Shown here: positions 8,993 through 18,027 of the stretch, one piece after another
Numbering within the stretch: the stretch's first letter is position 1
How the letters are laid out: each line of letters starts with the position of its first letter
Assembly (NCBI GenBank): GCA_947625045.1
Contig: CANQMW010000005.1
Location: forward strand, 1-64,000
Reading direction: 5' to 3'
From: an uncultured Oscillospiraceae bacterium
Lineage (GTDB): Bacteria; Bacillota; Clostridia; Oscillospirales; Oscillospiraceae
Length of the DNA: 64,000 bases
Position numbers and translations under genes: made by a program
Notes under the pieces: generated by a model
Databases searched by the model: none
The model's input: the letters and a program-made list of their open reading frames with translations, nothing else
What the model was told of the DNA's origin: nothing

Positions 8993-9001
8993 AACGCGCA
9001 A

Positions 9002-9031
9002 AAAGCCCTGCGGAGGTCTCCGCAGGGCTTT
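9002..9031. terminator. Bidirectional terminator, collagen-like / ahcY
   Basis: Perfect 14-bp stem AAAGCCCTGCGGAG/CTCCGCAGGGCTTT with a 2-base centre, between convergent genes. Confidence 0.9.
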
Positions 9032-9043
9032 CTCTGTATGCGT

Positions 9044-10279
9044 TTACACGCCCAGATAATCCTTTTGCTCGGGGGTGAGGATGTCGATGGCCACGCCCAT
9101 GGTGTCCAGCTTCCGCCGGGCCACCTCCCGGTCGATCTCCGCGGGCACCGCCATGACGCCGGGTTTGAGTTTGCCCTTGTTCTGGGCCAGGTACCGGGCG
9201 CACAGGGCCTGGATGGCGAAGCTCATGTCCATGATCTCCGCCGGGTGGCCGTCGCCGCTGGCCAGGTTCACCAGCCGCCCCTCGGCGATGAGGAACACGG
9301 TCCGGCCGTTGGGCAGGGTGTAGCCCTCTATGTTGTTCCGGGCCTCGTGATGGGACAGGGCGTACTTCTCCAGATCGGCCACGTTCACCTCCACGTTGAA
9401 GTGGCCGGCGTTGGTGAGGATAGCCCCGTCCTTCAGAAGGGGGAAGTGCTCCCTTGTGATGACCCCGGCGCAGCCGGTGACGGTGCAGAAGATGTCCCCG
9501 ATGGGGGCGGCCTGGGCCATGGGCATGACCCGGAAGCCGTCCATCACCGCCTCGATGGCCCGGACCGGGTCCGTCTCGGTGACGATGACCCGGGCGCCCA
9601 GGCCCTTGGCCCGCATGGCCACGCCCTTGCCGCACCAGCCGTAGCCGGCCACTACCACGTCCTTGCCTGCCACGATCAGGTTCGTGGTGCGCATGATGCC
9701 GTCCCATACGGATTGGCCGGTGCCGTAGCGGTTGTCGAACAGATGCTTGCAGTCGGCGTCGTTCACCAGCACCGCCGGGAAGGGAAGCTGCCCCTCCCTA
9801 TCCAGCCGGCGCAGCCGGTGGACTCCGGTGGTGGTCTCCTCGCACAGGCCCAGCACCCCGGGGATGAACTGGGGATAGCGGGCCCGCAGGCCCTCCATCA
9901 GGTCGCCGCCGTCGTCGATGATGATGTTGGGCCCGCAGGCCAGGACCCTGTCGATGTTGGCGTCATATTCCTCGGCGGTGCAGCCGTGGGTGGCGTGCAC
10001 CTCCAATCCCCCGGCCGCCAGCGCCGCGGCCACGTCGTCCTGGGTGGACAGGGGGTTGGAGCCGGTGATATGCATCTCGGCGCCGCCCCGGGCCATCACC
10101 CGGCAGAGATAGGCCGTCTTGGCCTCCAGGTGGACGGACAGGGCTATTTTGAGGCCCGCGAAAGGCTTTGTGCGCTCGAATTCCTCCCCGATGGAGCGGC
10201 ACAGGGGCATGTTCCGCTCCACCCAAGCGATCTTCTTCTCCCCGGAGGGGGCAAGGTTTATATCACGGATGGTGCTCAT
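9044..10279 (-). CDS. ahcY: Adenosylhomocysteinase
   Basis: NAD-dependent enzyme (411 aa) that splits S-adenosylhomocysteine to adenosine and homocysteine. Visible signatures are the substrate-binding [11 protein letters not shown], the [11 protein letters not shown] segment, the [16 protein letters not shown] motif and the Rossmann loop [11 protein letters not shown] (about residue 210). The length fits the shorter bacterial form that lacks the 40-residue insertion of the eukaryotic type. It lies 10 nt downstream of metK on the same strand, so it is probably co-transcribed under the SAM riboswitch: metK makes SAM and ahcY clears the product of its use. Confidence 0.95.
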   Translation of the reverse strand: MSTIRDINLAPSGEKKIAWVERNMPLCRSIGEEFERTKPFAGLKIALSVHLEAKTAYLCRVMARGGAEMHITGSNPLSTQDDVAAALAAGGLEVHATHGCTAEEYDANIDRVLACGPNIIIDDGGDLMEGLRARYPQFIPGVLGLCEETTTGVHRLRRLDREGQLPFPAVLVNDADCKHLFDNRYGTGQSVWDGIMRTTNLIVAGKDVVVAGYGWCGKGVAMRAKGLGARVIVTETDPVRAIEAVMDGFRVMPMAQAAPIGDIFCTVTGCAGVITREHFPLLKDGAILTNAGHFNVEVNVADLEKYALSHHEARNNIEGYTLPNGRTVFLIAEGRLVNLASGDGHPAEIMDMSFAIQALCARYLAQNKGKLKPGVMAVPAEIDREVARRKLDTMGVAIDILTPEQKDYLGV

Positions 10280-10289
10280 ATGCAGTCCC

Positions 10290-11561
10290 TCACTCGGCGG
10301 CCTTTTTCCGGGCCCAGAACTTCCACCAGGGGCGCTTTTTCGTCTCGCCCTCGGAGGGCACCAGGGCCTCCTGGGGCTCAGGGATGGCGGCCTTCAGGGC
10401 CTCGGCCTTGTCGGTCCGCTCCCAGGCCACGCCCAGGTCCTCCCGGCCCATGTGGCCGTAGGCGGCCAGCTGCCGGTAGATGGGCTGGCGCAGCTCCAGG
10501 TCCCGAATGATGGCCGCGGGCCGCAGGTCGAACACCTGGGTCACGGCCTTCTGCAATACCTCGTCCGACTCCTTGCCGGTGCCGAAGGTGGTGACGTTCA
10601 CGCTCACGGGATTCGCCACGCCGATGGCGTAGGCGATCTGGACCTGGCACCGGCGGGCAAGGCCGGCGGCCACGATGTTCTTCGCCACCCAGCGGGCGGC
10701 GTAGGCCGCGGAGCGGTCCACCTTAGTGGGGTCCTTGCCGGAGAAAGCGCCGCCGCCGTGGGGGGCGCTGCCGCCGTAGGTGTCCACGATGATCTTCCGG
10801 CCGGTGAGGCCGGAGTCCCCCTGGGGCCCGCCCACCACGAAGCGGCCGGTGGGGTTGACGAAGTACTTGATGTCCCCCTGGACCATCCGCTCGGGCAGGA
10901 CGGGGGCGATGACCTCCCGGATGATATCCTGGCGTATCTGCTCCTGGGTCACGTCCGGGTCGTGCTGGGTGGAGACCACCACCGTGTCGATACGCACGGG
11001 GCGGTTTTCCTCGTCGTATTCCACGGTGACCTGGGTCTTGCCGTCGGGCCGCAGGTAGGGCAGGGTCCCGTCCTTGCGGACCTGGGCCAGCCGCCGGGCC
11101 ATCTTCTGGGCCAGGCTCAGGGGCAGGGGCATCATCTCCGGCGTCTCGTCGCAGGCGTAGCCGAACATCATGCCCTGGTCGCCGGCGCCGTTCTCCAGCT
11201 CCGCCGCCGCGCCGCCGGCCTTCTGCTCCAGGCTGGCGTTCACGCCCATGGCGATGTCCGGACTCTGGTCATCGATGCTGGTCAGCACGGCGCAGTTGTC
11301 GCAGTCTATGCCGTACTCGGCCTTGTCATAGCCGATATCCCGCAGCACGTCCCGGGCGATCTTGGGGATGTCCACGTAGCAGCTGGTGGTGATCTCGCCC
11401 ATGACGAAGACCATGCCCGTGGTGGTGCAGCACTCGCAGGCCACGTGGCCCTGGCTGTCCTGGGCCATGATGGCGTCCAGCACCGCGTCGGAGATCTGGT
11501 CGCACACCTTGTCGGGATGGCCCTCGGTGACGGATTCGGATGTGAATAAGTAATGTCCCAT
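10290..11561 (-). CDS. metK: S-adenosylmethionine synthetase
   Basis: Makes SAM from methionine and ATP. The 423-aa product begins [21 protein letters not shown] and contains the family loop [13 protein letters not shown] and the P-loop-like [20 protein letters not shown] 30-residue C-terminal tail ([16 protein letters not shown]) goes beyond the usual end and is basic and Trp-rich. The start is at 11561 (GGAG upstream). The frame stays open for another 47 codons, but those codons are the riboswitch and are not coding. First gene of the metK-ahcY unit. Confidence 0.95.
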   Translation of the reverse strand: MGHYLFTSESVTEGHPDKVCDQISDAVLDAIMAQDSQGHVACECCTTTGMVFVMGEITTSCYVDIPKIARDVLRDIGYDKAEYGIDCDNCAVLTSIDDQSPDIAMGVNASLEQKAGGAAAELENGAGDQGMMFGYACDETPEMMPLPLSLAQKMARRLAQVRKDGTLPYLRPDGKTQVTVEYDEENRPVRIDTVVVSTQHDPDVTQEQIRQDIIREVIAPVLPERMVQGDIKYFVNPTGRFVVGGPQGDSGLTGRKIIVDTYGGSAPHGGGAFSGKDPTKVDRSAAYAARWVAKNIVAAGLARRCQVQIAYAIGVANPVSVNVTTFGTGKESDEVLQKAVTQVFDLRPAAIIRDLELRQPIYRQLAAYGHMGREDLGVAWERTDKAEALKAAIPEPQEALVPSEGETKKRPWWKFWARKKAAE

Positions 11562-11594
11562 CGTATTCTCCTTTGTAAAAACGGCATCAAGAAT

Positions 11595-11614
11595 GCCCGC
11601 CGGGACCGGCGGGC
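11595..11614 (-). promoter_or_regulatory. GC hairpin in metK leader (riboswitch expression platform)
   Basis: GCCCGCCGG/CCGGCGGGC-type stem with a very short loop. On the minus strand it comes between the SAM aptamer and the start codon. A run of five T follows only about 13 nt later, after a second weak hairpin (GGCAT/ATGCC), so the terminator is not textbook. Transcriptional control is likely; translational control is possible. Confidence 0.6.
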
Positions 11615-11636
11615 AGTTGGAAACAAATATTTGTTC

Positions 11637-11732
11637 CTTATCTTTCGATTTACACCGCCGGATTTGGCACCTTTTGCTCTCGCACAGGTTGCCGGGCTTC
11701 ACAGGGCCGGTCCCTCCGCCACTCTTGATAAG
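11637..11732 (-). promoter_or_regulatory. SAM-I (S-box) riboswitch
   Basis: Minus-strand RNA opens CTTATCAAGAGTGGCGGAGG and closes GATAAG, giving the P1 helix. Inside are the conserved GGGACCGGCCC, GAAGCCCGGCAACC and AAGGTGCCAAATCC elements of the S-box aptamer. It lies 76 nt before metK. Binding of SAM should shut off metK and ahcY. Confidence 0.95.
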
Positions 11733-11839
11733 GCTATAAAATTGTCTGTAATCATTTTAGCATGTCCGCGCTCAATGTCAAGGGGAAAAGATAAAAACCT
11801 TTTTCTGGAAAATTCTATGGAAAACTTTCATAAAAACTA

Positions 11840-11868
11840 TTGTACAGCGGCAGAATATGTGGTACACT
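11840..11868 (+). promoter_or_regulatory. Promoter for hpf
   Basis: TTGTAC (11840-11845), 17-nt spacer, TACACT (11863-11868); the hpf ATG follows 24 nt later with AAAGGAGG between. Confidence 0.7.
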
Positions 11869-11891
11869 TTCCACAAAGGAGGTAGAGAGCC

Positions 11892-12431
11892 ATGACATTC
11901 ACTATGACCGGCAAAAAATACGAGGTATCCGATGAGCTGCGTGCCTACGCGGAGAAGAAGGTCGGCAAGATCGACAAGCTCTTCCGCACGGAGAGCGACG
12001 CCTCCGTCACCTTCAGCGCGGAGCGGGGCCGCTACACCGTGGAGATAACCATCCGCAATAACGGCATGTTCTATCGGGTAACCGAGACCACCAGCGACAT
12101 GTTTGCCTCCATCGACTCTGCCTGCGCCGCGCTGGTGCGGCAGGTGCGGAAGAACAAGACCCGGCTGGAAAAGCGCCTGCGGGACGGCGCCTTTGAGCGC
12201 TCCTCCGCCCCGGAGGCCGTGCCCGACGAGGAGGAAGAGGCGGATTACCGCATCATCCGCACCAAGCGCTTCCCCTTAAAGCCCATGAGCCCGGACGAGG
12301 CGGTGATGCAGATGGACCTGCTGGGCCACACCTTCTTCGCCTTCCGGAACCAGGAGGCGGACGACGCCTTCTCCGTGGTGTACAAGCGCCGGGACGGGGG
12401 CTACGGCATGATCTCCGACGAATCGGACTAA
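11892..12431 (+). CDS. hpf: Ribosome hibernation-promoting factor, long form
   Basis: 179-aa protein that drives 100S ribosome dimer formation in stationary phase. The N-terminal S30AE domain (about 1-100; TGKKYEVSDELRAYAEKKVGKIDKLF) is joined by an acidic linker to the C-terminal dimerization domain (about 120-178; IIRTKRFPLKPMSPDEAVMQMDLLGHTFF). Length is that of the Gram-positive long form. It has its own promoter and a strong terminator, so it is monocistronic. Confidence 0.95.
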   Translation: MTFTMTGKKYEVSDELRAYAEKKVGKIDKLFRTESDASVTFSAERGRYTVEITIRNNGMFYRVTETTSDMFASIDSACAALVRQVRKNKTRLEKRLRDGAFERSSAPEAVPDEEEEADYRIIRTKRFPLKPMSPDEAVMQMDLLGHTFFAFRNQEADDAFSVVYKRRDGGYGMISDESD

Positions 12432-12446
12432 AACTGAATAAATTTC

Positions 12447-12475
12447 AAGGGTGCGCCTCAGGGCGCACCCTTTTT
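12447..12475 (+). terminator. Terminator after hpf
   Basis: AAGGGTGCGCC, TCA loop region, GGCGCACCCTTTTT: a canonical stem with a T run. Confidence 0.9.
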
Positions 12476-12501
12476 GTGGTTCTGGCCAGCGTAAAGAATA
12501 T

Positions 12502-12615
12502 GGCCCCCTCTGACGAGGGGGCTGTCGAGCGGTAGCGAGACTGGGGGAGAGATTTTAAATTCTCTCCCTCCGTCTCCGGCTTGCGCCGGAGCCACCTCCC
12601 TCGTCAGAGGGAGGC
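12502..12615. repeat. Small palindromic intergenic element (REP/MITE-like)
   Basis: Its ends are imperfect 25-bp inverted repeats: about CCCTCTGACGAGGG on the left (12502-12526) and CCCTCGTCAGAGGG on the right (12591-12615). Between them are two nested hairpins, GGAGAGATTTTAAATTCTCTCC and CTCCGGCTTGCGCCGGAG. This layout, including the CTCTGACGAGGG ends, resembles short dispersed elements I recall from Oscillospiraceae intergenic DNA; copy number cannot be tested here. It contains no gene. Confidence 0.65.
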
Positions 12616-12634
12616 TTTTTTCAGGTGCCGCCCG

Positions 12635-13054
12635 TCAAGTTATCAAGTCCTCCTCGTCCATCAGCTCTATGCCGTTCTCCGCCAGGAGCTTTGCCGTGAC
12701 GCCCATGCCGGGGACCACCGTGCCGGAGAACGTGCCGTCATAGACGGCGTGGACGCCGCAGGAGGGGCTGCGGGCCTTCAATATGGCCTGGGTGACGCCG
12801 TGGGCTTTGCAGAAGGCCAGTGCCTTCTCCGCCCCGCCGCGGAATTCCGCCGTCACATCTTCCCCCGCCTTGCTGTAGACCTTATCGCCCCGTATCTCAC
12901 TGGGCAGCCGGGGCGCGGGCAGGCCCCCGGCCCGCTCCGGGCAGAAGACCACGTACTCCTTCCCCTCCAAATACTTATGTACGGCGGCGTTGTCGTTGCT
13001 GCCGCCGTTATACTTGCAGTTGAGGCCCAAAAGGCACCCGCTGACCAGGATCAT
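12635..13054 (-). CDS. DUF523 family protein
   Basis: 139-aa cytoplasmic protein of the DUF523 family. Conserved points are the Cys-rich start (MILVSGCLLGLNCKYNGG), CPERAGGLPAPR, and LKARSPSCGV, with three conserved Cys that could bind a metal or cluster. Function is unknown. It lies 13 nt downstream of the MATE gene in the same direction and is probably last in that operon. Confidence 0.88.
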   Translation of the reverse strand: MILVSGCLLGLNCKYNGGSNDNAAVHKYLEGKEYVVFCPERAGGLPAPRLPSEIRGDKVYSKAGEDVTAEFRGGAEKALAFCKAHGVTQAILKARSPSCGVHAVYDGTFSGTVVPGMGVTAKLLAENGIELMDEEDLIT

Positions 13055-13067
13055 CTTTCTCTCTCCT

Positions 13068-14435
13068 TTATTTTGCTGCGGGAGGTGCGCGTTTTTTCCA
13101 TTTCCCGGACAGGAAGTAGGGGAACATGATCAGGAAGGGCGTGAACCCCGCCAGCGCCCCGCCCAGCCAGTAGCCCATGACCCCCATGCGGAAGGTCTCC
13201 GCCAGCAATATGCACAGGCCGATGCGCATGACCACCCCGTCCAGTATGCCCACCGCGAAGTTCATCACGGGAAAGCCCATGCCGTTGCACAGGGCCGTGC
13301 TGGGCCCCCGCAGGGCGTAGCCGAAGAAGTTGAGTGCCGCGATAATGGCGTAGCGGTGGCTCATGGCCAGTACCGCCGGGTCGTCGTCGAACAGGACAAA
13401 CACCGCCTCCGGGTCTAGGAGCATCACCGCGCTCAGCGCCGCCGAGTACCCAAGGCCCACGGCGAGCGCCGTGACAAGTGCCTTCGTCACCCGGTCGAAT
13501 TTGCGGGCGGCGAAGTTCTGCCCCACCATGGTGGCCCCGGACTGGCTCAGGGCCTGGCTGATGACGCTGGCCACGGTGGAGAGCTTGTTGCCCACGCCGG
13601 TGACGGCGGACACGGTCACGCCGTAGACATTCAGCCGGCTGGACACGAACAGCATGGACAGGTTGATGGCGCAGGACTGGATGGACATGGGCACGCCCAG
13701 CTTCAAAAGCTTTACGAGGTTTGCCCGGTCCGGGCGCAGGTATTTCAAATGGAACTCGAACCCCAGGTCTCCCCGCCTGCGCCAGAGATACCCCACGCAC
13801 AGGAGGAAGCTGACCCCCTGGGCGATGACCGTGGCCAGGGCCGCGCCGAAGGGTCCCATGCCCCCGGACACGAACAGGATGTCCAATGTCACGTTCAGCA
13901 CCGAGGCGATGACAATGAACACCATGGGCATCTTGGACTGGCCCATGCCCCGGAGGATGGCCGCCACCATCACGTACCCCACCAGCAGCACCAGCCCCGC
14001 CGCGCAGCAGACCGTGTACTGCCGGCAGTACTCCGCCGCCTCGGGGGGCACGTTCAAAAGGGCGGTGAGCTGCCGGGCGAAGGCCAGGCCGAAAGCGGAT
14101 ATGACGAGGCTGAGCCCTAAGATGAACGTGAACATGACGCCCACCATCTTGGACAGACTCTCCCGGTCCTTCAGGCCCACGTACTGGCTTATGAGCACCT
14201 GCCCGGCGTTGCAAAAGCCCATGCACACGAAGGTGAACAGGTGGATGACATCCGCGCCCACGCCCACGGCGGCCAGGCCCGCCGGCCCCACGTACCGGCC
14301 CACCACCGCCATGTCCACCAGGTTGTAGGCGGTCTGCAGGAGATTCGACAGCATGAAGGGCCAGGCAAAGGCCAGCAGCTGCCGCCCCACCGGCCCGGCG
14401 GTATAGTCTTTTATGAGGGATCGGTCTTTGGGCAT
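13068..14435 (-). CDS. MATE family efflux transporter
   Basis: 455-aa polytopic membrane protein with about 12 helices, a cation-coupled exporter of drugs or metabolites. The family start (LLAFAWPFMLSNLLQTAYNLVDMAVVGRYVG) and its repeat near residue 240 (LVKLLKLGVPMSIQSCAINLS) show the two pseudo-symmetric halves. The ATG at 14435 is one base after the stop of the upstream secreted-protein gene, so the start depends on coupling; no good Shine-Dalgarno is seen. Confidence 0.9.
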   Translation of the reverse strand: MPKDRSLIKDYTAGPVGRQLLAFAWPFMLSNLLQTAYNLVDMAVVGRYVGPAGLAAVGVGADVIHLFTFVCMGFCNAGQVLISQYVGLKDRESLSKMVGVMFTFILGLSLVISAFGLAFARQLTALLNVPPEAAEYCRQYTVCCAAGLVLLVGYVMVAAILRGMGQSKMPMVFIVIASVLNVTLDILFVSGGMGPFGAALATVIAQGVSFLLCVGYLWRRRGDLGFEFHLKYLRPDRANLVKLLKLGVPMSIQSCAINLSMLFVSSRLNVYGVTVSAVTGVGNKLSTVASVISQALSQSGATMVGQNFAARKFDRVTKALVTALAVGLGYSAALSAVMLLDPEAVFVLFDDDPAVLAMSHRYAIIAALNFFGYALRGPSTALCNGMGFPVMNFAVGILDGVVMRIGLCILLAETFRMGVMGYWLGGALAGFTPFLIMFPYFLSGKWKKRAPPAAK

Positions 14436-14436
14436 A

Positions 14437-15591
14437 TCAGAGCGGGTAGACCCAATAGGCGTCCATGCCGGGCACTTCGCCCAGGATGGCAAGCCTATCG
14501 TTCCCGGACCAGTACACAGCGTGGGGATCGATCTCCTCCACACCGGCGGTGTTCAGCCGCAGCATCTGCCCGGCGACGCAGTCCAGCACCCAGGCGTCCA
14601 TATAAAGCGTTTCGTTCTCATACCGGGAGCGGTAGATGCACAGTTTGTCCCCGTCTGGGCTGAGGGAGCACTCCGTGCCCTCCCCGGGCCAGGCAAAGCC
14701 CTCTATGGGCGTCTTCTCCCCGGTGAACAGGTCCAGCACGAAGACGTTATCAGCTTCGTCCAGGCCCAGGGCGAACCCGCCGCCAAAGGCCCGGTCGGCG
14801 TCCGGGAGAAATATAAGGTCGTCAACATCGGCGGCGGTCTCCAAAGCCATGGGGTCGTCCCGCGCCACGGTCCAGGCCCGGAAGGGGTCAGCTGTCAGGC
14901 AGCACACGCCCTCTTCGCCCAGAACGCACACGCCGGCGTGGGCGCCGGTCAGCCCGTCCAGGTCATATATGGTCCCGTCGGCCAGGTCGCAGTACCAGGG
15001 CGTGCCGCCCCCGCCCCGCAGGAGCAGGGCGCTCCTGTCGGGGGAAAATACGGCGCTGCGTATATCTTTGGGAAGGTCTATGCCGCGTTCCGCGGGCACA
15101 TCCGTCAGCTCTCCCGTTTCCAGGTCCAGCAGAACGGGATACCCATCATAGCCGCCCTCCGGCAGCGTCAGCAGCACCGGCACGGAATCGGTGGGGCTCT
15201 GCGCCTCCGTCAGCCGCCACAGGCCCTCGCTGTTGGCAGGGGCGTAGGTGATGACCGCCAGGCCGTCATAGACGGCGTAGTCAAGCTCGATGTGGAAGTC
15301 GTCCCCATAGAGGCTGTAGTCCTCCGAGAAGGAGCGGTCCGCCAGAAGGGTATGGCTGCCGTCCTGGGCCTCAATGGCGTTGAAGTGGCCGCCCTGATTC
15401 ATCATCCGCTCATCGTGGCACACCAGAAAGAGCCCGCCGGCGGTATAGCTGCCGGCCGACATCTCCACATAGGCGCCGTCCACGGTCCCGCCCATAGTGA
15501 TGGCCGGGGCTTCCCCTGCGGCCAGGCAACTGTCAACCAGCGAGAACACCAGCACCAGCGCCAAGGCGAGAGCCATAAGCCATTTCTTCAT
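14437..15591 (-). CDS. Secreted protein, probable beta-propeller, function unknown
   Basis: 384 aa with a clear signal peptide (KKWLMALALALVLVFSLVDSCLA). No lipobox is obvious. The mature part has repeated beta-rich units such as RSAVFSPDRSALLLRGG, ECSLSPDGDKLCIYRS and DLFTGEKTPI, which resemble WD40/TolB-like blades. I do not recognise a named family. It is directly upstream of, and coupled to, the MATE transporter gene. Confidence 0.7.
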   Translation of the reverse strand: MKKWLMALALALVLVFSLVDSCLAAGEAPAITMGGTVDGAYVEMSAGSYTAGGLFLVCHDERMMNQGGHFNAIEAQDGSHTLLADRSFSEDYSLYGDDFHIELDYAVYDGLAVITYAPANSEGLWRLTEAQSPTDSVPVLLTLPEGGYDGYPVLLDLETGELTDVPAERGIDLPKDIRSAVFSPDRSALLLRGGGGTPWYCDLADGTIYDLDGLTGAHAGVCVLGEEGVCCLTADPFRAWTVARDDPMALETAADVDDLIFLPDADRAFGGGFALGLDEADNVFVLDLFTGEKTPIEGFAWPGEGTECSLSPDGDKLCIYRSRYENETLYMDAWVLDCVAGQMLRLNTAGVEEIDPHAVYWSGNDRLAILGEVPGMDAYWVYPL

Positions 15592-15662
15592 CTTTCCACA
15601 TCCCTTTATCTATATTTCTTAACTTATTATACCCTCCCTATCCATATATTGCAAGGTAAAAC

Positions 15663-16454
15663 CTACCGCCTGATCCGTATGGTCACCACCATCTCGTTGT
15701 CGTTCTGCTCCCGGATGAGCCCTACGTCCACGCCTCCCTGGCGCATCACGTCCACGTTCCGCTGCAGGGTGTTCAGAAATACCCGCACGTCCTTTAAGAC
15801 GAACCGGGTCCGGGTGGGAGCCGGGCGGGTCTGGCGGGCCAGAAGGGCGTCTATGTAGCTGTCCGTGGCGGGGACGGTGAGCTGCCGCTCGATGATGTGG
15901 TCCAGAGCCTGCCGGCGCAGCCCGTCGTCGGGCAGCCTTAACAGCGCCCGGCCGTGGCGCTCGGTGAGCTCCGCCGCCCGGAGCTTGGAGAGGATGTCGG
16001 CGGGGAGCTTCAAAAGCCGCAGCTTGTTGGCCACGGCGGACTGGCTCTTGCCCAGCCGCCGGGCGCACTCCTCCTGGCTCAGGCCGAAGGTGTCCATGAG
16101 CCGGGCGATGCCTCTGGCCTGCTCGATGAAGTCCAGGTCCTGCCGCTGCAGGTTCTCCACCAGGGCCAGTACCCCGCTCTCCGCCTCGTCCACCTCCAGC
16201 ACCAGGCAGGGCACCCGCTCCAGCCCCGCCATCTTTGCCGCCCGGAGCCGCCGCTCCCCCGCCACCAGCTCGTACCGGCCCGCCCGGTACCGCACCGACA
16301 GGGGGCTCAATACCCCGTAGCGGCCTATGCTGGCCGCCAGCTCCTCCAGCTGGGCCGGGTCGAAGTTCTGCCGGGGCTGATAGGGGCTGGGGGCGATGTC
16401 CTCTACCGCCAGCTCCGCCACCATCCCCCGCCGCCGGGTCTTCAGCATCTGCAT
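15663..16454 (-). CDS. ParB/Noc-like DNA-binding protein
   Basis: 263-aa chromosome-partition or nucleoid-occlusion type protein. The N-terminal ParB domain has SPYQPRQNF (about 22-30), the CTPase motif region GERRLRAAKMAG (about 65-76) and ENLQRQDLDFIEQARG. The HTH follows (GLSQEECARRLGKSQSAVANKLRLL). The short C-terminal dimer domain ends TIRIRR. The start at 16454 follows AAGGGGGG; a GTG-free extension to 16481 is possible but has no RBS. No parA is adjacent and no parS or Noc-box was seen nearby, so whether it is Spo0J, Noc or a dedicated factor is open. Confidence 0.88.
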   Translation of the reverse strand: MQMLKTRRRGMVAELAVEDIAPSPYQPRQNFDPAQLEELAASIGRYGVLSPLSVRYRAGRYELVAGERRLRAAKMAGLERVPCLVLEVDEAESGVLALVENLQRQDLDFIEQARGIARLMDTFGLSQEECARRLGKSQSAVANKLRLLKLPADILSKLRAAELTERHGRALLRLPDDGLRRQALDHIIERQLTVPATDSYIDALLARQTRPAPTRTRFVLKDVRVFLNTLQRNVDVMRQGGVDVGLIREQNDNEMVVTIRIRR

Positions 16455-16513
16455 GGGAATAGTCCCCCCCTTATACCGCATAGGATGGGTATATTATAGT
16501 CATCCTCACGCGC

Positions 16514-16545
16514 AAAAAAGGGGGAAACGGCGGTGCCGTTTCCCC
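16514..16545 (-). terminator. Terminator after radical SAM gene
   Basis: Perfect 11-bp stem GGGGAAACGGC/GCCGTTTCCCC with a 3-nt loop, followed on the minus strand by six T. Confidence 0.9.
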
Positions 16546-16560
16546 TCTGCTATTTATTTA

Positions 16561-17424
16561 TCATACCCCCGTCCCGTCGAAGGGCGGGGTGTAGGCGCTC
16601 TCGGCGCTGGAAAGCTCCTGGGTATAGCCCTCCAGAAGGCCCAGGGCGGCCATATAGTCCGCGGCGCGCTTGTACTCCTCCGCCGTCAGGGGCCGGTCGG
16701 GGCCGCCCACGCCGTTGGGGGTGTACTGGCCCATGAGGCTCACCAGCACGTCCCCGTCCCGGAAGGTCTCCCGTATCCAGTCCAGCACCGCGAAGGTGTT
16801 GTCGAGTTCGCCCGGCAGCACCAGATGGCGTATCATAACGCCCCGGACGAGCATGCCGTTCCCGTCCAGCTCATAGGGCCCGGTCTGGCGGAACATCTCC
16901 ATGATGGCGGCCCGGGCCACTTCGGGATAATCCCCCGCGCCGGAGAGCTCCGCTGCGAGGGAAGCGTCCATGTACTTCATGTCCGGCAGGTAGACCTGCA
17001 CCTTCCCCTTCAGCGCCTTCAGGGCCAGCACGGACTCATATCCCCCGCTGTTCCACACCACCGGGATACCCGGCGGCGGGTCCAGGGCCTTCACGACGGC
17101 GGGCAGGAAGTGGGCTCCGGTGACCAAATTTATATTGTGCACGCCCTGCCCTTCCAGATCCCGGAAGATGGCCCGCAGCCGGTCCACGGTGACCGTCTTG
17201 CCGTTGCCTCCGGCGCTGATATCATGGTTCTGGCAGAAGACGCAGCGGAGACTGCACCCGGCGAAGAACACCGCGCCGCTGCCCCGGGTGCCGCTGATGC
17301 AGGGCTCCTCCCAGAAGTGGGGCGCCGCCCGGCTCACCACAGGCTCTTCCCCCACGCCGCAGTAGCCGGTATGTGCGGCGTCCCGAAGGACGCCGCATTT
17401 TCGCGGACAGATGGAACAGATCAT
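16561..17424 (-). CDS. Radical SAM protein, PFL-activase-like
   Basis: 287-aa [4Fe-4S]/SAM enzyme. The cluster motif is CSLRCVFC (C-x3-C-x2-C near residue 57), preceded by a Cys-rich N-terminus (ICSICPRKCG, GYCGVG) that may bind a further cluster or zinc. The core includes NINLVTGAHF and IPVVWNSGGYES, typical of the YgiQ/PflX-like 'radical SAM protein' group. Its target cannot be told; no glycyl-radical enzyme is next to it. It is transcribed alone between a terminator and the acetyltransferase gene. Confidence 0.88.
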   Translation of the reverse strand: MICSICPRKCGVLRDAAHTGYCGVGEEPVVSRAAPHFWEEPCISGTRGSGAVFFAGCSLRCVFCQNHDISAGGNGKTVTVDRLRAIFRDLEGQGVHNINLVTGAHFLPAVVKALDPPPGIPVVWNSGGYESVLALKALKGKVQVYLPDMKYMDASLAAELSGAGDYPEVARAAIMEMFRQTGPYELDGNGMLVRGVMIRHLVLPGELDNTFAVLDWIRETFRDGDVLVSLMGQYTPNGVGGPDRPLTAEEYKRAADYMAALGLLEGYTQELSSAESAYTPPFDGTGV

Positions 17425-17493
17425 GGGTCACCTCTTACGAATATCGTAGAAAAGAACCCGATAAACGGGATTTGGTTGTGCAGAATAGAACGC

Positions 17494-18009
17494 TCACTCT
17501 AAGTTCAGCTTATAATAATGGGCATCAAAATAGGTTTCTTCTCCCCATTTTTTATAGCGCGTTTTTCTGACCTCTGAAAACCCAAATTTACGAAGAAGCG
17601 CAATCGACGCAAGATTGATATCTGCCACTTCTCCCATGATGGACTTGCCGCCTTCCGCCTTGACCCAGCGAATGATGGCGTCGACCACTTCGGTTCCGAG
17701 GCCTTCTTTCCAATGGTCTTTTGAGATGCAATACCCGATATCGTAATTCCCGTTTTCAGGGAATATGCAGCAGGTACCGACAGGCGTACCATTCTCTTTC
17801 CATTCAGCGACCAGATAATATCCCCCCTGGTCGTCTTCCATCTCATCGACACATTTGAGATACGCTTCATCCATGTTCTCGCGGATAGGGTCGCTCATAT
17901 ACTTTCCATTTTCTTTGTCTCCCCATAGAGACAGTGTAAAGTCTTTATCGGACTTCTGCCAAGAACGAATCGTCAATCTTGGCGTTTCTAAGTTCTTGAT
18001 AAAAACCAT
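17494..18009 (-). CDS. GNAT family N-acetyltransferase (RimJ/RimL type)
   Basis: 171-aa acetyltransferase. It starts with the RimJ/RimL pattern LETPRLTIRSWQKSD, and the acetyl-CoA loop is at DHWKEGLGTEVV with the SIALLRKFGF C-terminal motif. The acceptor substrate is unknown. Its DNA is visibly poorer in GC than the flanking genes, which suggests recent acquisition. It starts 19 nt after the glycosylase gene on the same strand. Confidence 0.88.
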   Translation of the reverse strand: MVFIKNLETPRLTIRSWQKSDKDFTLSLWGDKENGKYMSDPIRENMDEAYLKCVDEMEDDQGGYYLVAEWKENGTPVGTCCIFPENGNYDIGYCISKDHWKEGLGTEVVDAIIRWVKAEGGKSIMGEVADINLASIALLRKFGFSEVRKTRYKKWGEETYFDAHYYKLNLE

Positions 18010-18027
18010 TTTGTGTGTTTTTCCTTT

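Noticed and set aside
8183..9001. Long open frames on both strands across the collagen-like gene
   Set aside because: They are the reverse and shifted readings of Gly-Pro-Thr/Ala codons; only the frame from 8207 has a ribosome site and Gly-X-Y order.
11562..11702. 47-codon N-terminal extension of metK
   Set aside because: The open frame is the SAM-I riboswitch and its expression platform. The family start [11 protein letters not shown] with a ribosome site lies downstream.
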